In this document: positions 18,073 through 27,729 of the stretch, piece after piece | Layout: the number at the start of each line of letters is the position of its first letter | Position numbering within the stretch: position 1 is the first letter of the stretch | DNA from: Tardiphaga robiniae | GTDB taxonomy: Bacteria > Pseudomonadota > Alphaproteobacteria > Rhizobiales > Xanthobacteraceae | NCBI RefSeq assembly: GCF_013359755.1 | Contig: NZ_JABMCJ010000072.1 | Coordinates: 62,001 to 126,000, forward strand | Direction of reading: 5' to 3' | Length of the DNA stretch: 64,000 nt | Translations under genes and position numbers: made by a program | Notes under the pieces: model-generated | What the model was told of the DNA's origin: nothing | Database searches by the model: none | What the model saw: only the letters and a program-made list of their open reading frames with translations

Positions 18073-19782
18073 TCAAAGGGTTGGCGTGGCCGTATCGCCG
18101 AGAAAACCATGCAGCGCCGCCACCACCTGGGCGCCCTCGCCGATCGCGCCGCCGACACGCTTCACCGAACCCGAGCGCACATCACCGACCGCAAAGACAC
18201 CGGACACCGACGTCTCCAGCGCCTGCACGCTGCGGCCATTGGCGGGAATGCCGGTGATGATGAAGCCATGACGATCGAGCGTGACGCCGCAGTCCGCCAG
18301 CCACTCGGTGGCGGGATCGGCGCCGACGAACAGGAACAGATTACGGATGTCAGCGCAGGACTCCTCGCCGGACAGCCGACTACGGGTACAGATCCGTTCG
18401 AGCCCCGCCTCCTGCGTCCCCTCCAGCGCCACGACTTCGGTGTTGAAGACCAGCTCGATATTCGGTGTCGCCTCGATGCGCTCGATCAGATAGCGCGACA
18501 TGCTGGCGCCGAGGCCGCCGCCACGGATCACCATATGCACCTTGTTGGCCTGGCTCGCGAGAAACACCGCCGCCTGACCTGCCGAATTGCCACCGCCGAC
18601 CAGGTAGATTTCCTGCTCCCTGCAGAGCCGGGCCTCGATCGGAGATGCCCAGTACCAGACGCCGCGACCTTCGAAATCGGCGAGCCGCTCGATATCCGGC
18701 CTGCGATAGCGTGCGCCCGATGCCACCACGATGGCCTTGGCACGCATGACATCGCCGTCGTCAAGTTCAAGAGCGAACAGTCCGTCCTTGCGTGAACAGT
18801 CCAGCGACTTCACGGCCGCCGGGATCATGATATCGGCGCCGAACTTCTGCGCCTGGTTGAAGGCACGCGCCGTGAGTGCCATCCCGGAGATGCCGGTGGG
18901 GAAACCGAGATAGTTCTCGATCCGCGCGCTGGCACCCGCCTGCCCGCCGAATGATTTGGCATCGCACACCGCGATCGACAGGCCTTCCGACGCGCCATAC
19001 ACCGCGGTGGACAAGCCCGCGGGTCCGCTGCCGACGATGGCGACGTCATAGGTCTTGCCCTTGGCGATATGGCTGATCATGCCCATCGCGCGAGCGAGTT
19101 CGGAGAATGACGGATTGCGCAGCACCGTGCCGTCGGCCACCACCACCAGCGGCAGATCCTCCGGCGACGGCGTATAGCGCGCGATCAGATCGGCGGCGTC
19201 CTTGTCCGTTGCGGGGTCGAGCAGATGATGCGGATAGCCGTTGCGGGAGAGGAAGCCCTGCAGGCGAATGACATCGCTGGAATTGGCCGTGCCGATGAAA
19301 GCCGGACCGCCAGCGCTGCCCTGCAGGAGGTTCACTCGACGCAGGATCAGCGCACGCATGATGCGCTCGCCCAGATCCGCTTCCGCGATCAACAGCGCGC
19401 GCAGCCGTTCCGGCGGAATCAGCAGTGTCTCGATATCGCCTTCAGCATGACCGTCAACCAGCGCGACGCGGCCCGACAGTTGCGCGATCTCGGCGACGAA
19501 CTGTCCGGTGCACTGATCGGCCACCGGCGTGATACGGCCGAAACCGTCGCGCTGGGTGATCGTCACATGTCCGGACAACACCACGAACATGCCGGGACCG
19601 GGCTTGCCGGTCTCGAACAGGCAATCGCCATCCTTGTAGTGCCGGATCTCACCGAAGCGGCGCATCCGCTCGATCTCCGCCGCCGTCAGCACGGGAAAAG
19701 TCTGATCGTGACGCGGCAGCGCCGCCCGCGGCGCGTAGGCCGGCAGCTCGGCGCTGGATGATGCCTGGGATTCTGATGACAT
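18073..19782 (-). CDS. cNMP-binding domain fused to thioredoxin-reductase-like flavoprotein
   Basis: A 569-residue fusion. Residues about 35-165 are a cyclic-nucleotide-binding (Crp-type) domain (FGEIRHYKDGDCLFETGKPG, then FVAEIAQLSGR). A linker of about 85 residues with a thioredoxin-like pattern follows. Residues about 250-569 are an FAD/NAD(P)H pyridine nucleotide-disulphide oxidoreductase domain with GSGPAGLSTAVYGASEGL, the GGGNSAGQAAVFLA NAD(P)H motif and VFAVGDVRSGSVKR. At the place where thioredoxin reductases have the redox CxxC, this protein reads GVWYWASPIEA, so it lacks the disulphide and cannot reduce thioredoxin in the classical way. The substrate is unknown. Confidence 0.88.
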   Translation of the reverse strand: MSSESQASSSAELPAYAPRAALPRHDQTFPVLTAAEIERMRRFGEIRHYKDGDCLFETGKPGPGMFVVLSGHVTITQRDGFGRITPVADQCTGQFVAEIAQLSGRVALVDGHAEGDIETLLIPPERLRALLIAEADLGERIMRALILRRVNLLQGSAGGPAFIGTANSSDVIRLQGFLSRNGYPHHLLDPATDKDAADLIARYTPSPEDLPLVVVADGTVLRNPSFSELARAMGMISHIAKGKTYDVAIVGSGPAGLSTAVYGASEGLSIAVCDAKSFGGQAGASARIENYLGFPTGISGMALTARAFNQAQKFGADIMIPAAVKSLDCSRKDGLFALELDDGDVMRAKAIVVASGARYRRPDIERLADFEGRGVWYWASPIEARLCREQEIYLVGGGNSAGQAAVFLASQANKVHMVIRGGGLGASMSRYLIERIEATPNIELVFNTEVVALEGTQEAGLERICTRSRLSGEESCADIRNLFLFVGADPATEWLADCGVTLDRHGFIITGIPANGRSVQALETSVSGVFAVGDVRSGSVKRVGGAIGEGAQVVAALHGFLGDTATPTL

Positions 19783-19817
19783 TTAAACTCGCATGCTCAC
19801 GCGGCGGACAGGTGCCA

Positions 19818-20030
19818 TCAATCCCGATCGGGATCGACGGGTCTTGAACAGAAGTCCTGTATCTTATCGGCATCCGATGACGCCTCGACTGCGACGACAT
19901 CGCCGGCCTGACTGGCGCGCCCGCGCATTTGCACCTTCCGGCGCTTGAGATTTTCACGCAGCGCCTGGCGCAGCCTGTCCTGACGGGCAGTTGCACTTTC
20001 CTTGGCGGGTTTGCTCGGCTTATCGGTCAT
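19818..20030 (-). CDS. Small conserved-type hypothetical protein
   Basis: A 70-residue charged protein with a basic, Lys/Arg-rich N-terminal half (RQDRLRQALRENLKRRKVQM) that is predicted helical, and an acidic C-terminus. No domain is recognised. It precedes the cNMP/flavoprotein gene by 35 bases on the same strand and may be cotranscribed with it. I support it as a gene from its position and codon-like composition, not from a known family. Confidence 0.6.
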   Translation of the reverse strand: MTDKPSKPAKESATARQDRLRQALRENLKRRKVQMRGRASQAGDVVAVEASSDADKIQDFCSRPVDPDRD

Positions 20031-20364
20031 GGGCAGCTATGGTCGATCGAATGGCGTGCACAGATGCGCCCGATTGGATCCTGTGACCCCATACATAACC
20101 GCCTTCAACGCGTCAGGCGAGATGATCGACTTCGAGGTGATGATCCGGCCAATGAAGGCTCTGCCGACGGTTATCGAGGCCATGGGGAACCGGATCGACT
20201 CGCCAATGGCGAAGCGCAAGGCGGCTGCAACCGCAACAGGCCGACCACACCCCTGTTATAATGATGCATTCTAAGTGCCACCCGCGCTTGCGCCGCCCGT
20301 GACCTTGTGGCAAGGATCGCCCCGCTTGGTAGGCGCCCTCGAGGCCGATTCCTGCACCCAGCAT
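20031..20364. other. Intergenic region upstream of tRNA-Thr
   Basis: A 334-base stretch between the start of the small gene at 20030 and tRNA-Thr. It should contain the promoter of the tRNA on the plus strand and that of the minus-strand genes. Frames of about 60-100 codons exist on both strands but look random. Nothing else is seen. Confidence 0.5.
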
Positions 20365-20439
20365 GCTGCCGTAGCTCAGTGGTAGAGCACTCCATTGGTA
20401 ATGGAGAGGTCGACAGTTCAATCCTGTCTGGCAGCACCA
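20365..20439 (+). tRNA. tRNA-Thr (GGT)
   Basis: A 75-base cloverleaf: acceptor GCTGCCG with TGGCAGC (one G-T pair), D-arm AGCTCAGTGGTAGAGC, anticodon stem CTCCA/TGGAG with loop TTGGTAA reading GGT, T-arm ending CAGTTCAATCCTG, and encoded CCA. Confidence 0.97.
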
Positions 20440-20869
20440 TTTTTCCCTGTTAAATCAATAAGTTCTCCCGACCGAGGCACCTGACAATCAGGCATCTCGC
20501 GGCAGAACAGAACGCCAATCGCGGTTCAATACGGGACTATCCGGGGCTCTGTTCCCTGCCTGTTCCAATCATCCGGCATAAGCAGCCGTATCACCGGACT
20601 CAAACGAGCTTGAAACAGACCCCCTTCGCGGGGGCAGTACACTTGTGGCTTTGAATGATGGACCAAAATCGAGACGACCGCCGAAGCCCGCCCTAACCGG
20701 CGGGTTTTTTGTTTGGCCCACATAATGCCTCTGCCGACCCTCGTCGAACCGTAGAAGACGCAGATGCGATCGGCCGGCACGTACCGCTCTAGCCGAAAAT
20801 CGTGGAACGGTGCTGCCCGCGGCACACGAACGATTACACTCCATGCGGCAGCTTCGGAGCCGCGGCATC
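20440..20869. other. Intergenic region between tRNA-Thr and the Lrp-type gene
   Basis: A 430-base stretch with no gene that I can support. It carries one clear terminator-like hairpin at 20687-20710. A minus-strand frame of about 115 codons crosses it but reads through this hairpin and has no family character. Confidence 0.45.
20687..20710 (+). terminator. Rho-independent terminator, no obvious upstream gene
   Basis: CCCGCC-CTAACC-GGCGGG followed by six T forms a textbook terminator on the plus strand. The nearest upstream plus-strand gene is tRNA-Thr, about 250 bases away, so it ends either that transcript or an unrecognised short RNA. Confidence 0.7.
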
Positions 20870-21385
20870 TCAATGTGACAGGAAATGCGCCGCCGAAGAT
20901 ATATCGCCCCTGCCCTGCTTCACCAAAGCATTCACGAGCGGCAATTCGGTCGTCGACTTGATCTGCTCCATCGTGAACATTGACGACACATCATGCAGAT
21001 CAATCTTGGCGATCAGCCGCTGATAAAGATCGTCGTAGGCCCGGATGTCCGAGACCACAGCCCGGATCAGATAATCCACGTCGCCGCTCAGGCGATAGAA
21101 ATCGACCACCTCGGGGAAGCTGACGACGATTTTCCGGAAACGCTGAACCCACTCCGCGTTATGCTGGTTCGTTCGCACGGCGATGAAAACGCTGACACCC
21201 AAATTCAGCTTGTCTGCATCGAGAAGTGCAACGCGTCGCTTGATGTAGCCAGAGCTTTCGAGCTTCTGGATGCGACGCCAACACGGCGTGGAACTCAGGC
21301 CAACACGATCAGCCAGGTCCTGCATGGAAAGGCTGCTGTCTACCTGGAGTGCCGCGAGAATTTTGCGGTCGAGCTCGTCGAGCAT
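20870..21385 (-). CDS. Lrp/AsnC-family transcriptional regulator
   Basis: A 171-residue regulator. The N-terminal HTH (about residues 4-60) has LDRKILAALQVDSSLSMQDL and VGLSSTPCWRRIQKLESSGYI, diagnostic of Lrp/AsnC proteins. The C-terminal RAM effector domain (about 70-145) has VVDFYRLSGDVDYLIRAVV. By family it forms octamers and senses an amino acid. It is slightly longer than usual (about 150) through a C-terminal tail. No amino-acid gene is divergent from it; the upstream 224 bases separate it from the end of the large catabolic operon, so its target is not evident. Confidence 0.93.
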   Translation of the reverse strand: MLDELDRKILAALQVDSSLSMQDLADRVGLSSTPCWRRIQKLESSGYIKRRVALLDADKLNLGVSVFIAVRTNQHNAEWVQRFRKIVVSFPEVVDFYRLSGDVDYLIRAVVSDIRAYDDLYQRLIAKIDLHDVSSMFTMEQIKSTTELPLVNALVKQGRGDISSAAHFLSH

Positions 21386-21609
21386 TGTGACCTCCGATGA
21401 AGGGTGTACGCAGAATATTTCTGCCGTTCATTGCCATCGTGACGCAATGCTATTGCGAGATTTGAAAGTTCGCGAGCATAAACAATTATCATCGCTGCGC
21501 ATTCGAGCAGCAGGCTGGCGTCAAAAGCGACGCCTCTGCTAACGCAGTGCTAAGATGAATTCGCTACCGCGTGTCGTGATATCGGCTCGTTGATTGAACG
21601 CGTGGCCTC

Positions 21610-22371
21610 TTACAGTCGCTGGCCACCGCTGGCATCGATCTGCTGGCCAGTGACCCAGCCCGCTTCGTCCGACGCGAGAAAGGCGACGACCCTTGCGATA
21701 TCGTCGGGTTGCCCGACCCGGCCGAGCGCGATGGTCTCAGCCACTGCGCGGCTCGCCACCGGATCGCGCGCGACGATGTTCATGTCCGTCGCGGTCGCAC
21801 CGGGCATCACGGAATTCACGGTGATCTGTCGACCACCGAGTTGAACGGCCAGCAATCGGCTCAGCGCTTCCAGACCCGCTTTGGCCGGCGCATAGGCGGC
21901 CATGGTCGGATAGGCCGAACGCGTCCCCATCGACGAGATATTGATGATACGGCCACCATCGCGCAGATGCGACATCAACGCCTTGATCAGAAAGAACGGC
22001 GATTTCAGATTGGTCTGCAGCAGAAGGTCGAAGTCGTCCTCGGAAATATCCTCGATGGTCGCACGCTTTCCGACGCCGGCGTTGTTGACCAAAATGTCGA
22101 ATGCAGGGCTGCCATGGCGCTCGGTCAGTTCGGCACCAAAATCCGCGGCCAAGGCGGCCGCGCCATTGCGTTCCGAGAGATCAGCCTTGATCGGAAAGGC
22201 GTCGCCGCCAACGGCGGCGATGGCCGCCACGGTCGCATTCGCGGCATCGACCGAGGCGTTGTAATGAACCGCAACGGTTGCGCCGTCCTTCGCCAAGCGA
22301 AGCGCGATCGCCTGACCGATCCCCCGACTGGCACCAGTGACCAGCGCGACCTTCCCTGCGAGCCCGCTCAT
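21610..22371 (-). CDS. SDR-family oxidoreductase (3-oxoacyl-reductase-like)
   Basis: A 253-residue classical SDR: TGASRGIG cofactor loop near residue 13, NNAGV, catalytic Ser in NISSMG, and the Tyr/Lys pair in YAPAKAGLEAL. The C-terminus WVTGQQIDASGGQRL is typical of FabG-like enzymes. Its ATG overlaps the stop of the acyl-CoA ligase gene (ATGA), so it is the last gene of the catabolic operon. In this context a beta-oxidation-like 3-hydroxyacyl-CoA dehydrogenase or alcohol dehydrogenase step is plausible, which is inference. Confidence 0.9.
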   Translation of the reverse strand: MSGLAGKVALVTGASRGIGQAIALRLAKDGATVAVHYNASVDAANATVAAIAAVGGDAFPIKADLSERNGAAALAADFGAELTERHGSPAFDILVNNAGVGKRATIEDISEDDFDLLLQTNLKSPFFLIKALMSHLRDGGRIINISSMGTRSAYPTMAAYAPAKAGLEALSRLLAVQLGGRQITVNSVMPGATATDMNIVARDPVASRAVAETIALGRVGQPDDIARVVAFLASDEAGWVTGQQIDASGGQRL

Positions 22372-23876
22372 GCGGACCAGCCGTGACTGGCTTCCAGGCT
22401 GCGCGCCCGATCGATCAGCGCCTTGCGATCGATCTTGTTGGTGCCCGCCCACGGCAATTCGTGGACGAATTCAACGCGGCGCGGGTGCTGATATGCCGGA
22501 CCATTGGCGATGGCGAACTGACGGATATCGTCGAAGCTCGGCGTAGGCTGCTCCCGCGTGACAATAAACGCAACCGGCACCTGGCTCCGTTCCTCGTCGG
22601 GCAACGGCACCACCGCCGCCTGCTGGACCTGCGGGTGACGCTCCAACAGCTTTTCGACTTCGCCCGGATAGATGTTTTCGCCGGAGCAGACGAACATGTC
22701 ATCCGCACGGCCCACGAAGAAATAGAAGCCGTTAGCATCGCGGCGCATCACATCGCCACTGTAATACCAACCATCGGTCAGCACCTTGGCGGTCTGCTGC
22801 GGCAGATTGTGATAGTGATCCAGCACCGCCGGATTGCGCATCAACAGCACACCTTCATTCTCGGTTCCATTAACGAGACGGACGTCCTCCACGCGGATCG
22901 GATAGCCCAACCCTAACGGCGGCGTCGGGATCTTGTCGGGATGCGGGCCGAACACAGCCGGCCCCGCTTCCGTGGTGCCGTAGCCCATCGTCATTACGAC
23001 GTTGGGCAGCGCCTGCTTGATCCTGTCCCACAGACCCATGGTCATCGGCGCCGACCCAAGCATCAGGCGACGAACCGAGGCGATATCATTCTTCGCCAGC
23101 AGTTCCGTTTCCTTGACGACACGGGCCCACATGGTGGGAACGGCCGTGGCGGCGGTCACCTTGTACTTGGCGATGGCCTCAATATAACTGCGGGTCTCGA
23201 ACGACGGCAGCACCACCACAGACGCATTCTGAGCGAAGATCGTCTTGATGGCGAACAGGCCATTCATGTGAAACAGCGGCTGCGCGATGATGTAGCGATC
23301 ATCCTGATTGAGCGCACCGCTGGTCCGTGTCGAGATCGCCCAGAGTTGTCCGTAATGCGATAGCGGCACGCCTTTGGGCCGGCCGGTGGAGCCGGAGGTG
23401 TAGAGCATTTGCCCGACCTCCTCCCGCGTGGTTTCGACCGCTGTAAACGAGGCGGGCTTGATCGTCGCGGAAAAGCCCTCCGGGCCATTGTCATCGAAAT
23501 TGATGACGGGAATGCCGCCGCGCACCATCGGCCGATTGGCATTGTCGACGAAGGCCAACGCGATCTTCGCATCGTCCATTACAAAATCGACCGTGTCGCG
23601 CGCAGCCTTGATATTGACCGGAACAGCGATGCATCCGGCGCGCATAATGCCGAAATAGCAAATGATGTATTCGGCGCGGTTAAACGACAGAATCGCAACA
23701 TGCGTGCCGCGCTTGTAACCACTATCGACAAGATACCGGGCGACCCCGTTTGCCATCTCGTCGATCTGGCGGTGCGTGTAGCGCCTGGGATGCGCGGGAT
23801 CGATCAGATCGATGACCGCCTCCCGATCAAGGTCACCGCTGCGATCGATCAGGTCACCGAGATTATTCCATCGCAT
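22368..23876 (-). CDS. AMP-forming acyl-CoA synthetase
   Basis: A 502-residue class I adenylate-forming enzyme. The P-loop-like A3 motif is YTSGSTGRPKGVPLSH, the A5 region is MGYGTTEAGP, the A7 motif is WYYSGDVMRRDANGFYFFVGR, and the catalytic A10 Lys is in GTNKIDRKAL near the C-terminus. It activates a carboxylic acid to the acyl-CoA. I chose ATG 23876 over a TTG six bases earlier. It is located directly downstream of the peptide-type ABC importer genes and overlaps the SDR start, so it probably activates the imported compound or its hydrolysis product. The substrate cannot be read from the sequence. Confidence 0.9.
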   Translation of the reverse strand: MRWNNLGDLIDRSGDLDREAVIDLIDPAHPRRYTHRQIDEMANGVARYLVDSGYKRGTHVAILSFNRAEYIICYFGIMRAGCIAVPVNIKAARDTVDFVMDDAKIALAFVDNANRPMVRGGIPVINFDDNGPEGFSATIKPASFTAVETTREEVGQMLYTSGSTGRPKGVPLSHYGQLWAISTRTSGALNQDDRYIIAQPLFHMNGLFAIKTIFAQNASVVVLPSFETRSYIEAIAKYKVTAATAVPTMWARVVKETELLAKNDIASVRRLMLGSAPMTMGLWDRIKQALPNVVMTMGYGTTEAGPAVFGPHPDKIPTPPLGLGYPIRVEDVRLVNGTENEGVLLMRNPAVLDHYHNLPQQTAKVLTDGWYYSGDVMRRDANGFYFFVGRADDMFVCSGENIYPGEVEKLLERHPQVQQAAVVPLPDEERSQVPVAFIVTREQPTPSFDDIRQFAIANGPAYQHPRRVEFVHELPWAGTNKIDRKALIDRARSLEASHGWSA

Positions 23877-23900
23877 TGGCAATACTCCACTTCTGAGAAC

Positions 23901-24890
23901 TCAATTGGCCACTCGCGCGACACGCGGCAGCGCCGCGGGTTGTTCAAGCAGATCGTAGTGACAGGCCACCTTGCGGCCATCGGAGACATCGCGCAGCATC
24001 GGTCGCTCCTCGCGGCAAAGCGTCTGAGCGTAGGGGCAGCGCGTGCTGAAGCTGCAGCCTGGCGGCGGATTGAGCGGGCTTGGCAACTCACCCTGCAGCA
24101 CGCTCCGGGCGCGGCTCCGTGCAGTGCGCGGATCGGCGATCGGCGCGGCGGCAAGCAATGCCTCCGTATAAGGATGCGCCGGTCTATCCCAGACATCCTC
24201 GCTGCGGCCTGTTTCGACGATACGACCGAGATACATCACGATCAGCCGGTCCGAAATATGCTCGACGACCGAAAGATCGTGCGAGATGAACAGATACGAC
24301 ACGCCCGTTGCCTGCTGCAGGTCCTCGAGCAGATTGATGACCTGCGCGCGCACCGAAACGTCCAGCGCAGATACCGGCTCGTCGCAGATGATGACCTTGG
24401 GCTTGAGCGCAAGTGCACGCGCAATGCCGAGACGCTGGCGCTGGCCGCCAGAGAACTCATGCGGATAGCGCCGCATCGCATCGGCCGGCAGGCCCACCTG
24501 TCCCATCAGCTCGATGACACGATCCTTGATATCACGGCGCGACCAGCCGGCGACGCTGAGCGGTTGCCCGACGATGGTGCCGACGTCGTGGCGTGGATTG
24601 AGCGATCCATAAGGATCCTGGAAGATCATCTGCATCGACTTCCGCGAGGCCTTCAACGCGCCGGCCTGCATCCGCGTGACATCGTCACCATCGAGGAAGA
24701 CGCGTCCGTCGGACGTCGGCACCAGACGCATGATCGCCTTGCCGAGCGTGGACTTGCCGCAGCCGGATTCCCCGACCAGACCTACGGTCTCTCCGGGTTC
24801 GAGGTCGAAACTCACATCGTCGACCGCCCGCACGACACCCTGCGCGCTCTGGTATTGGACACAGAGACTAAGCACCGATAGCAGCGGCAT
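23901..24890 (-). CDS. Oligopeptide-type ABC transporter ATPase (DppF/OppF type)
   Basis: A 329-residue ATPase: Walker [11 protein letters not shown]-loop FQDPYGSLNPRH, signature FSGGQRQRLGIARAL, Walker B KVIICDEPVSALD, and H-loop ISHDLSVV. The oligopeptide-type C-terminal extension has a Cys pattern (CSFSTRCPYAQTLC) that in some members binds an Fe-S cluster. The start at 24890 lies inside the last codons of the partner ATPase gene (23-base overlap), which indicates coupling. It works with the ATPase encoded at 24868, the permeases at 25898 and 26747 and the binding protein at 27730. Confidence 0.93.
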   Translation of the reverse strand: MPLLSVLSLCVQYQSAQGVVRAVDDVSFDLEPGETVGLVGESGCGKSTLGKAIMRLVPTSDGRVFLDGDDVTRMQAGALKASRKSMQMIFQDPYGSLNPRHDVGTIVGQPLSVAGWSRRDIKDRVIELMGQVGLPADAMRRYPHEFSGGQRQRLGIARALALKPKVIICDEPVSALDVSVRAQVINLLEDLQQATGVSYLFISHDLSVVEHISDRLIVMYLGRIVETGRSEDVWDRPAHPYTEALLAAAPIADPRTARSRARSVLQGELPSPLNPPPGCSFSTRCPYAQTLCREERPMLRDVSDGRKVACHYDLLEQPAALPRVARVAN

Positions 24891-25896
24891 CGCGCGATAA
24901 CTCCTTCTCGGCAGCAAAACATGCGGCGGAACGGTGCGGCAGCAACGGCGCCAGCTGTGGTCGCTCGGCACGGCAGCGATCGAGTACATCGGGACAACGG
25001 TTCTGGAAGGCGCAGCCCTGCGGCAAATCGGACAGCGCCGGCACGTTGCCCGTAATTTCGACGAGACGACTGCCACGTCGGCGCTGTGCCGACGGCGTCG
25101 CCCCCAACAGCCCCCGCGTGTAGCGATGCAGCGGCCGCTCGAACAAAGCCTCCACCGGCGCTTCCTCGACTTTGCGGCCGGCATACATCACGGCCACCCG
25201 GTCGGCGACTTCGGCAACCACGCCGAGATCATGGGTGATAATGATAAGGCCCATATCGGATGAGGACTGCAGCTCCTTCATCAGCTCGATGATCTGCGCC
25301 TGGATGGTGACGTCGAGCGCCGTGGTCGGTTCGTCGGCGATCAGGAGCTTTGGCCCACAAGCAATCGCCATGGCGATCATGACACGCTGGCTCATGCCAC
25401 CAGACATCTGGTGCGGATAATCATTGAAGCGGCGTTCCGCATCCGGGATACGCACCTGGCGCAGCAATTCGATTGCGCGGTCTCTCGCCTCGTGGCGCGA
25501 CACGTCATTGTGGCGCCTGATTGCCTCGATCAGCTGATCCCCAACCGCGACCACAGGGTTCAGCGATGTCATCGGATCCTGGAAGATCATCGAGATGTCC
25601 TTGCCGCGGACCCGCTGCATCTCGCGCTCGGACAAGGCAGCGAGATCACGCCCCATGAAGCGGACGGCGCCACCGACGATCTTTGCAGGCGGGTTCGGCA
25701 ACAACCGCATGATCGCCAGCGCCGTCAGCGACTTGCCACAGCCGGATTCACCGACGATCGCCAGAGTCTCGCCGGCCGAGACCGTCAGCGACAAGCCATC
25801 GACCGCAGGCAACACGCCACGGCGCGTGAACAACGACACCTGCAGGTCTTCGATCGAGAGGATTGGCGCTGGACCGGCTTTGCTGCCCATGATCAT
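24868..25896 (-). CDS. Oligopeptide-type ABC transporter ATPase (DppD/OppD type)
   Basis: A 342-residue ATPase: Walker [17 protein letters not shown]-loop [13 protein letters not shown], signature [16 protein letters not shown], Walker [15 protein letters not shown]-loop [10 protein letters not shown], and the C-terminal [14 protein letters not shown] extension. ATG 25896 begins right after the permease stop; an ATG six bases later is an alternative. It is the D-type partner of the ATPase encoded at 23901. Confidence 0.93.
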   Translation of the reverse strand: MIMGSKAGPAPILSIEDLQVSLFTRRGVLPAVDGLSLTVSAGETLAIVGESGCGKSLTALAIMRLLPNPPAKIVGGAVRFMGRDLAALSEREMQRVRGKDISMIFQDPMTSLNPVVAVGDQLIEAIRRHNDVSRHEARDRAIELLRQVRIPDAERRFNDYPHQMSGGMSQRVMIAMAIACGPKLLIADEPTTALDVTIQAQIIELMKELQSSSDMGLIIITHDLGVVAEVADRVAVMYAGRKVEEAPVEALFERPLHRYTRGLLGATPSAQRRRGSRLVEITGNVPALSDLPQGCAFQNRCPDVLDRCRAERPQLAPLLPHRSAACFAAEKELSRDAAAIGA

Positions 25897-25897
25897 C

Positions 25898-26743
25898 TCA
25901 GCGATCCCGCAGCTTGGGGTTAAGCGCATCGTTGAGGCCGTCGCCTACAAGGTTGAGCGCCAGCACAGTGAGCATGATCGCAAGACCCGGCACTGCGCAG
26001 ATGTACCAGGACGAGCGAATGAGCGTCCGGCCGTCCCCGATCAGCTGTCCCCAACTGGTGACATTGGGATCGCCGAGCCCGAGGAATGCTACAGCGGACT
26101 CGAACAGAACGGCGCCCGCAACGACCAGCGACGACAGCACGATCACCGGCGGCAACGCATTCGGCAGGATCTCGCCGAACATGATCCACAGACTGCCCAT
26201 CCCCATGGCCCGGCAGGCCTGCACGAATTCGCGGTCGCGCAGCGACATGAACTCTGCACGCGTCAGCCGCGCGATCGGCGTCCAGGTCACCACACCCACG
26301 GCGATGGTGACATATTCGATCTTCTGTCCGAGGATCGATACGATCGTCAGCACGAAGATCAAGTTCGGAATGGTCTGGAACAATTCGGTCAGGCGCATCA
26401 ATAGCTCGTCGACCCAGCCGCCGACATAAGCCGCAGTGGCGCCGACGGTGATGCCGATGATGGTTGCGGTGAGACTGGCGCAGAGGCCGATCAGAAGCGT
26501 GGTGCGGGCGCCGTGGGCAATCATCGCTGCAATGTCACGGCCCAGAGAATCCGTGCCGAGCGGATAACGCGGCGACATGAAGGGCCAGATCTCCGGCCGC
26601 CCGACAATACGAAGCGGGTTACGTGGGAACCACCATGGCGCGGCAATAGCAACACCGACGACGACCAGAACGAGAAACAGACCGACGAGCGCCGCGCGGT
26701 TGCGGGCGAAGCGACGGGCGAAGTCGAAGAACAAAGTCAGCAT
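25898..26743 (-). CDS. Oligopeptide-type ABC transporter permease (DppC type)
   Basis: A 281-residue inner-membrane permease with about six transmembrane helices. It has the N-terminal [10 protein letters not shown] motif of DppC proteins and the EAA-type coupling loop ([25 protein letters not shown]). It starts three bases after the DppB-type gene ends. Together with that permease it forms the membrane channel of the importer. Confidence 0.93.
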   Translation of the reverse strand: MLTLFFDFARRFARNRAALVGLFLVLVVVGVAIAAPWWFPRNPLRIVGRPEIWPFMSPRYPLGTDSLGRDIAAMIAHGARTTLLIGLCASLTATIIGITVGATAAYVGGWVDELLMRLTELFQTIPNLIFVLTIVSILGQKIEYVTIAVGVVTWTPIARLTRAEFMSLRDREFVQACRAMGMGSLWIMFGEILPNALPPVIVLSSLVVAGAVLFESAVAFLGLGDPNVTSWGQLIGDGRTLIRSSWYICAVPGLAIMLTVLALNLVGDGLNDALNPKLRDR

Positions 26744-26746
26744 GAC

Positions 26747-27715
26747 CTACCTCGCCTTGATCCGGGGATCGAGCCGCAGATACAGCAGATCGACGGTCGC
26801 GTTGCAGACAGCGACCAGCAGCGAACCGAGGACGAGCACGCCAAGGACCATTGGGAAATTGCGGCTCATTACACTGTCGAACAGCAGGCTGCCGATGCCG
26901 GGCCAACTAAAGACGGCCTCAATGACGACGCTGCCGCCAAGCATGGTGCCGAGCTGCAATCCGAGCAGCGTGACAATCGGCAACATCGCGTTGCGCATCA
27001 CATGTGCCAGCACCACACGACCGCCCGACAAGCCTTTGGCACGCGCCGTCCGCACGAAATCCAGCCGGGCCACCTCCAACATTGAGGCCCGCATCACGCG
27101 CGCGAAGGTCGCAGCGTAGAACAGTCCTAGTGCCGTTGCGGGAAGGACGAGATGATGCATCACATCCAGCACCGCACCGAAGGCACTTTCGTCGACGCCG
27201 ATGGTGCGCATGCCGCCGACCGGAAACCAGCCGAGCTTCACCGCGAACATCACCGTCATCATGATGCCAAGCCAGAAACTCGGTGCAGCGAAGAAGAATA
27301 CCGCACCGAGCGAGATCAGATTATCCCAGATTGTGTTGACCTTGATCGACGCCAGCACGCCGGCCGTGACGCCAACGAGCAAAGCAATTCCGATTGCCGC
27401 CAGCATCAGGATCAAGGTCGCCGGAAGCTGCTGCATGATCACATCAAACACCGGCGCGTTCTGCCGGTACGAATAGCCGAGATCGAGCCGCATCACCGAC
27501 CAGATATATTTGGCAAGCTGCACCGACACCGGCTGATCGACGCCGTAGGTGTGACGCAGCTGATCCAGCATCTTCGGGTCGGTGATCTGCTGTTCGGACG
27601 TCATGACGTCGAACAGACTCCCCGGCGCCAGATGGATCAGAACAAAATTCATCACAATGACCGCGAAGATCAGCGGAATGATTTGCACGAGCCTGCGGAT
27701 GATGATGCGACGCAC
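26747..27715 (-). CDS. Oligopeptide-type ABC transporter permease (DppB type)
   Basis: A 322-residue permease with an N-terminal helix RRLVQIIPLIFAVIVMNFVL and the DppB pattern HLAPGSLFD followed by a periplasmic loop. About five further helices follow, with the coupling loop DFVRTARAKGLSGGRVVLAHVMRNA. It is 14 bases downstream of the binding-protein gene. Confidence 0.93.
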   Translation of the reverse strand: MRRIIIRRLVQIIPLIFAVIVMNFVLIHLAPGSLFDVMTSEQQITDPKMLDQLRHTYGVDQPVSVQLAKYIWSVMRLDLGYSYRQNAPVFDVIMQQLPATLILMLAAIGIALLVGVTAGVLASIKVNTIWDNLISLGAVFFFAAPSFWLGIMMTVMFAVKLGWFPVGGMRTIGVDESAFGAVLDVMHHLVLPATALGLFYAATFARVMRASMLEVARLDFVRTARAKGLSGGRVVLAHVMRNAMLPIVTLLGLQLGTMLGGSVVIEAVFSWPGIGSLLFDSVMSRNFPMVLGVLVLGSLLVAVCNATVDLLYLRLDPRIKAR

Positions 27716-27729
27716 GTTTGCCTCCGCTC

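Noticed and set aside
20171-20440. Minus-strand frame covering tRNA-Thr
   Set aside because: Its first part is the antisense reading of the tRNA (a common false gene).
20526-20873. Minus-strand frame of about 115 codons
   Set aside because: It reads through a clear terminator and has no family character or ribosome site.
23409-24881. A 490-codon plus-strand frame
   Set aside because: It lies opposite the acyl-CoA ligase and DppF-type genes, both of which have full family motifs; the frame itself has none.
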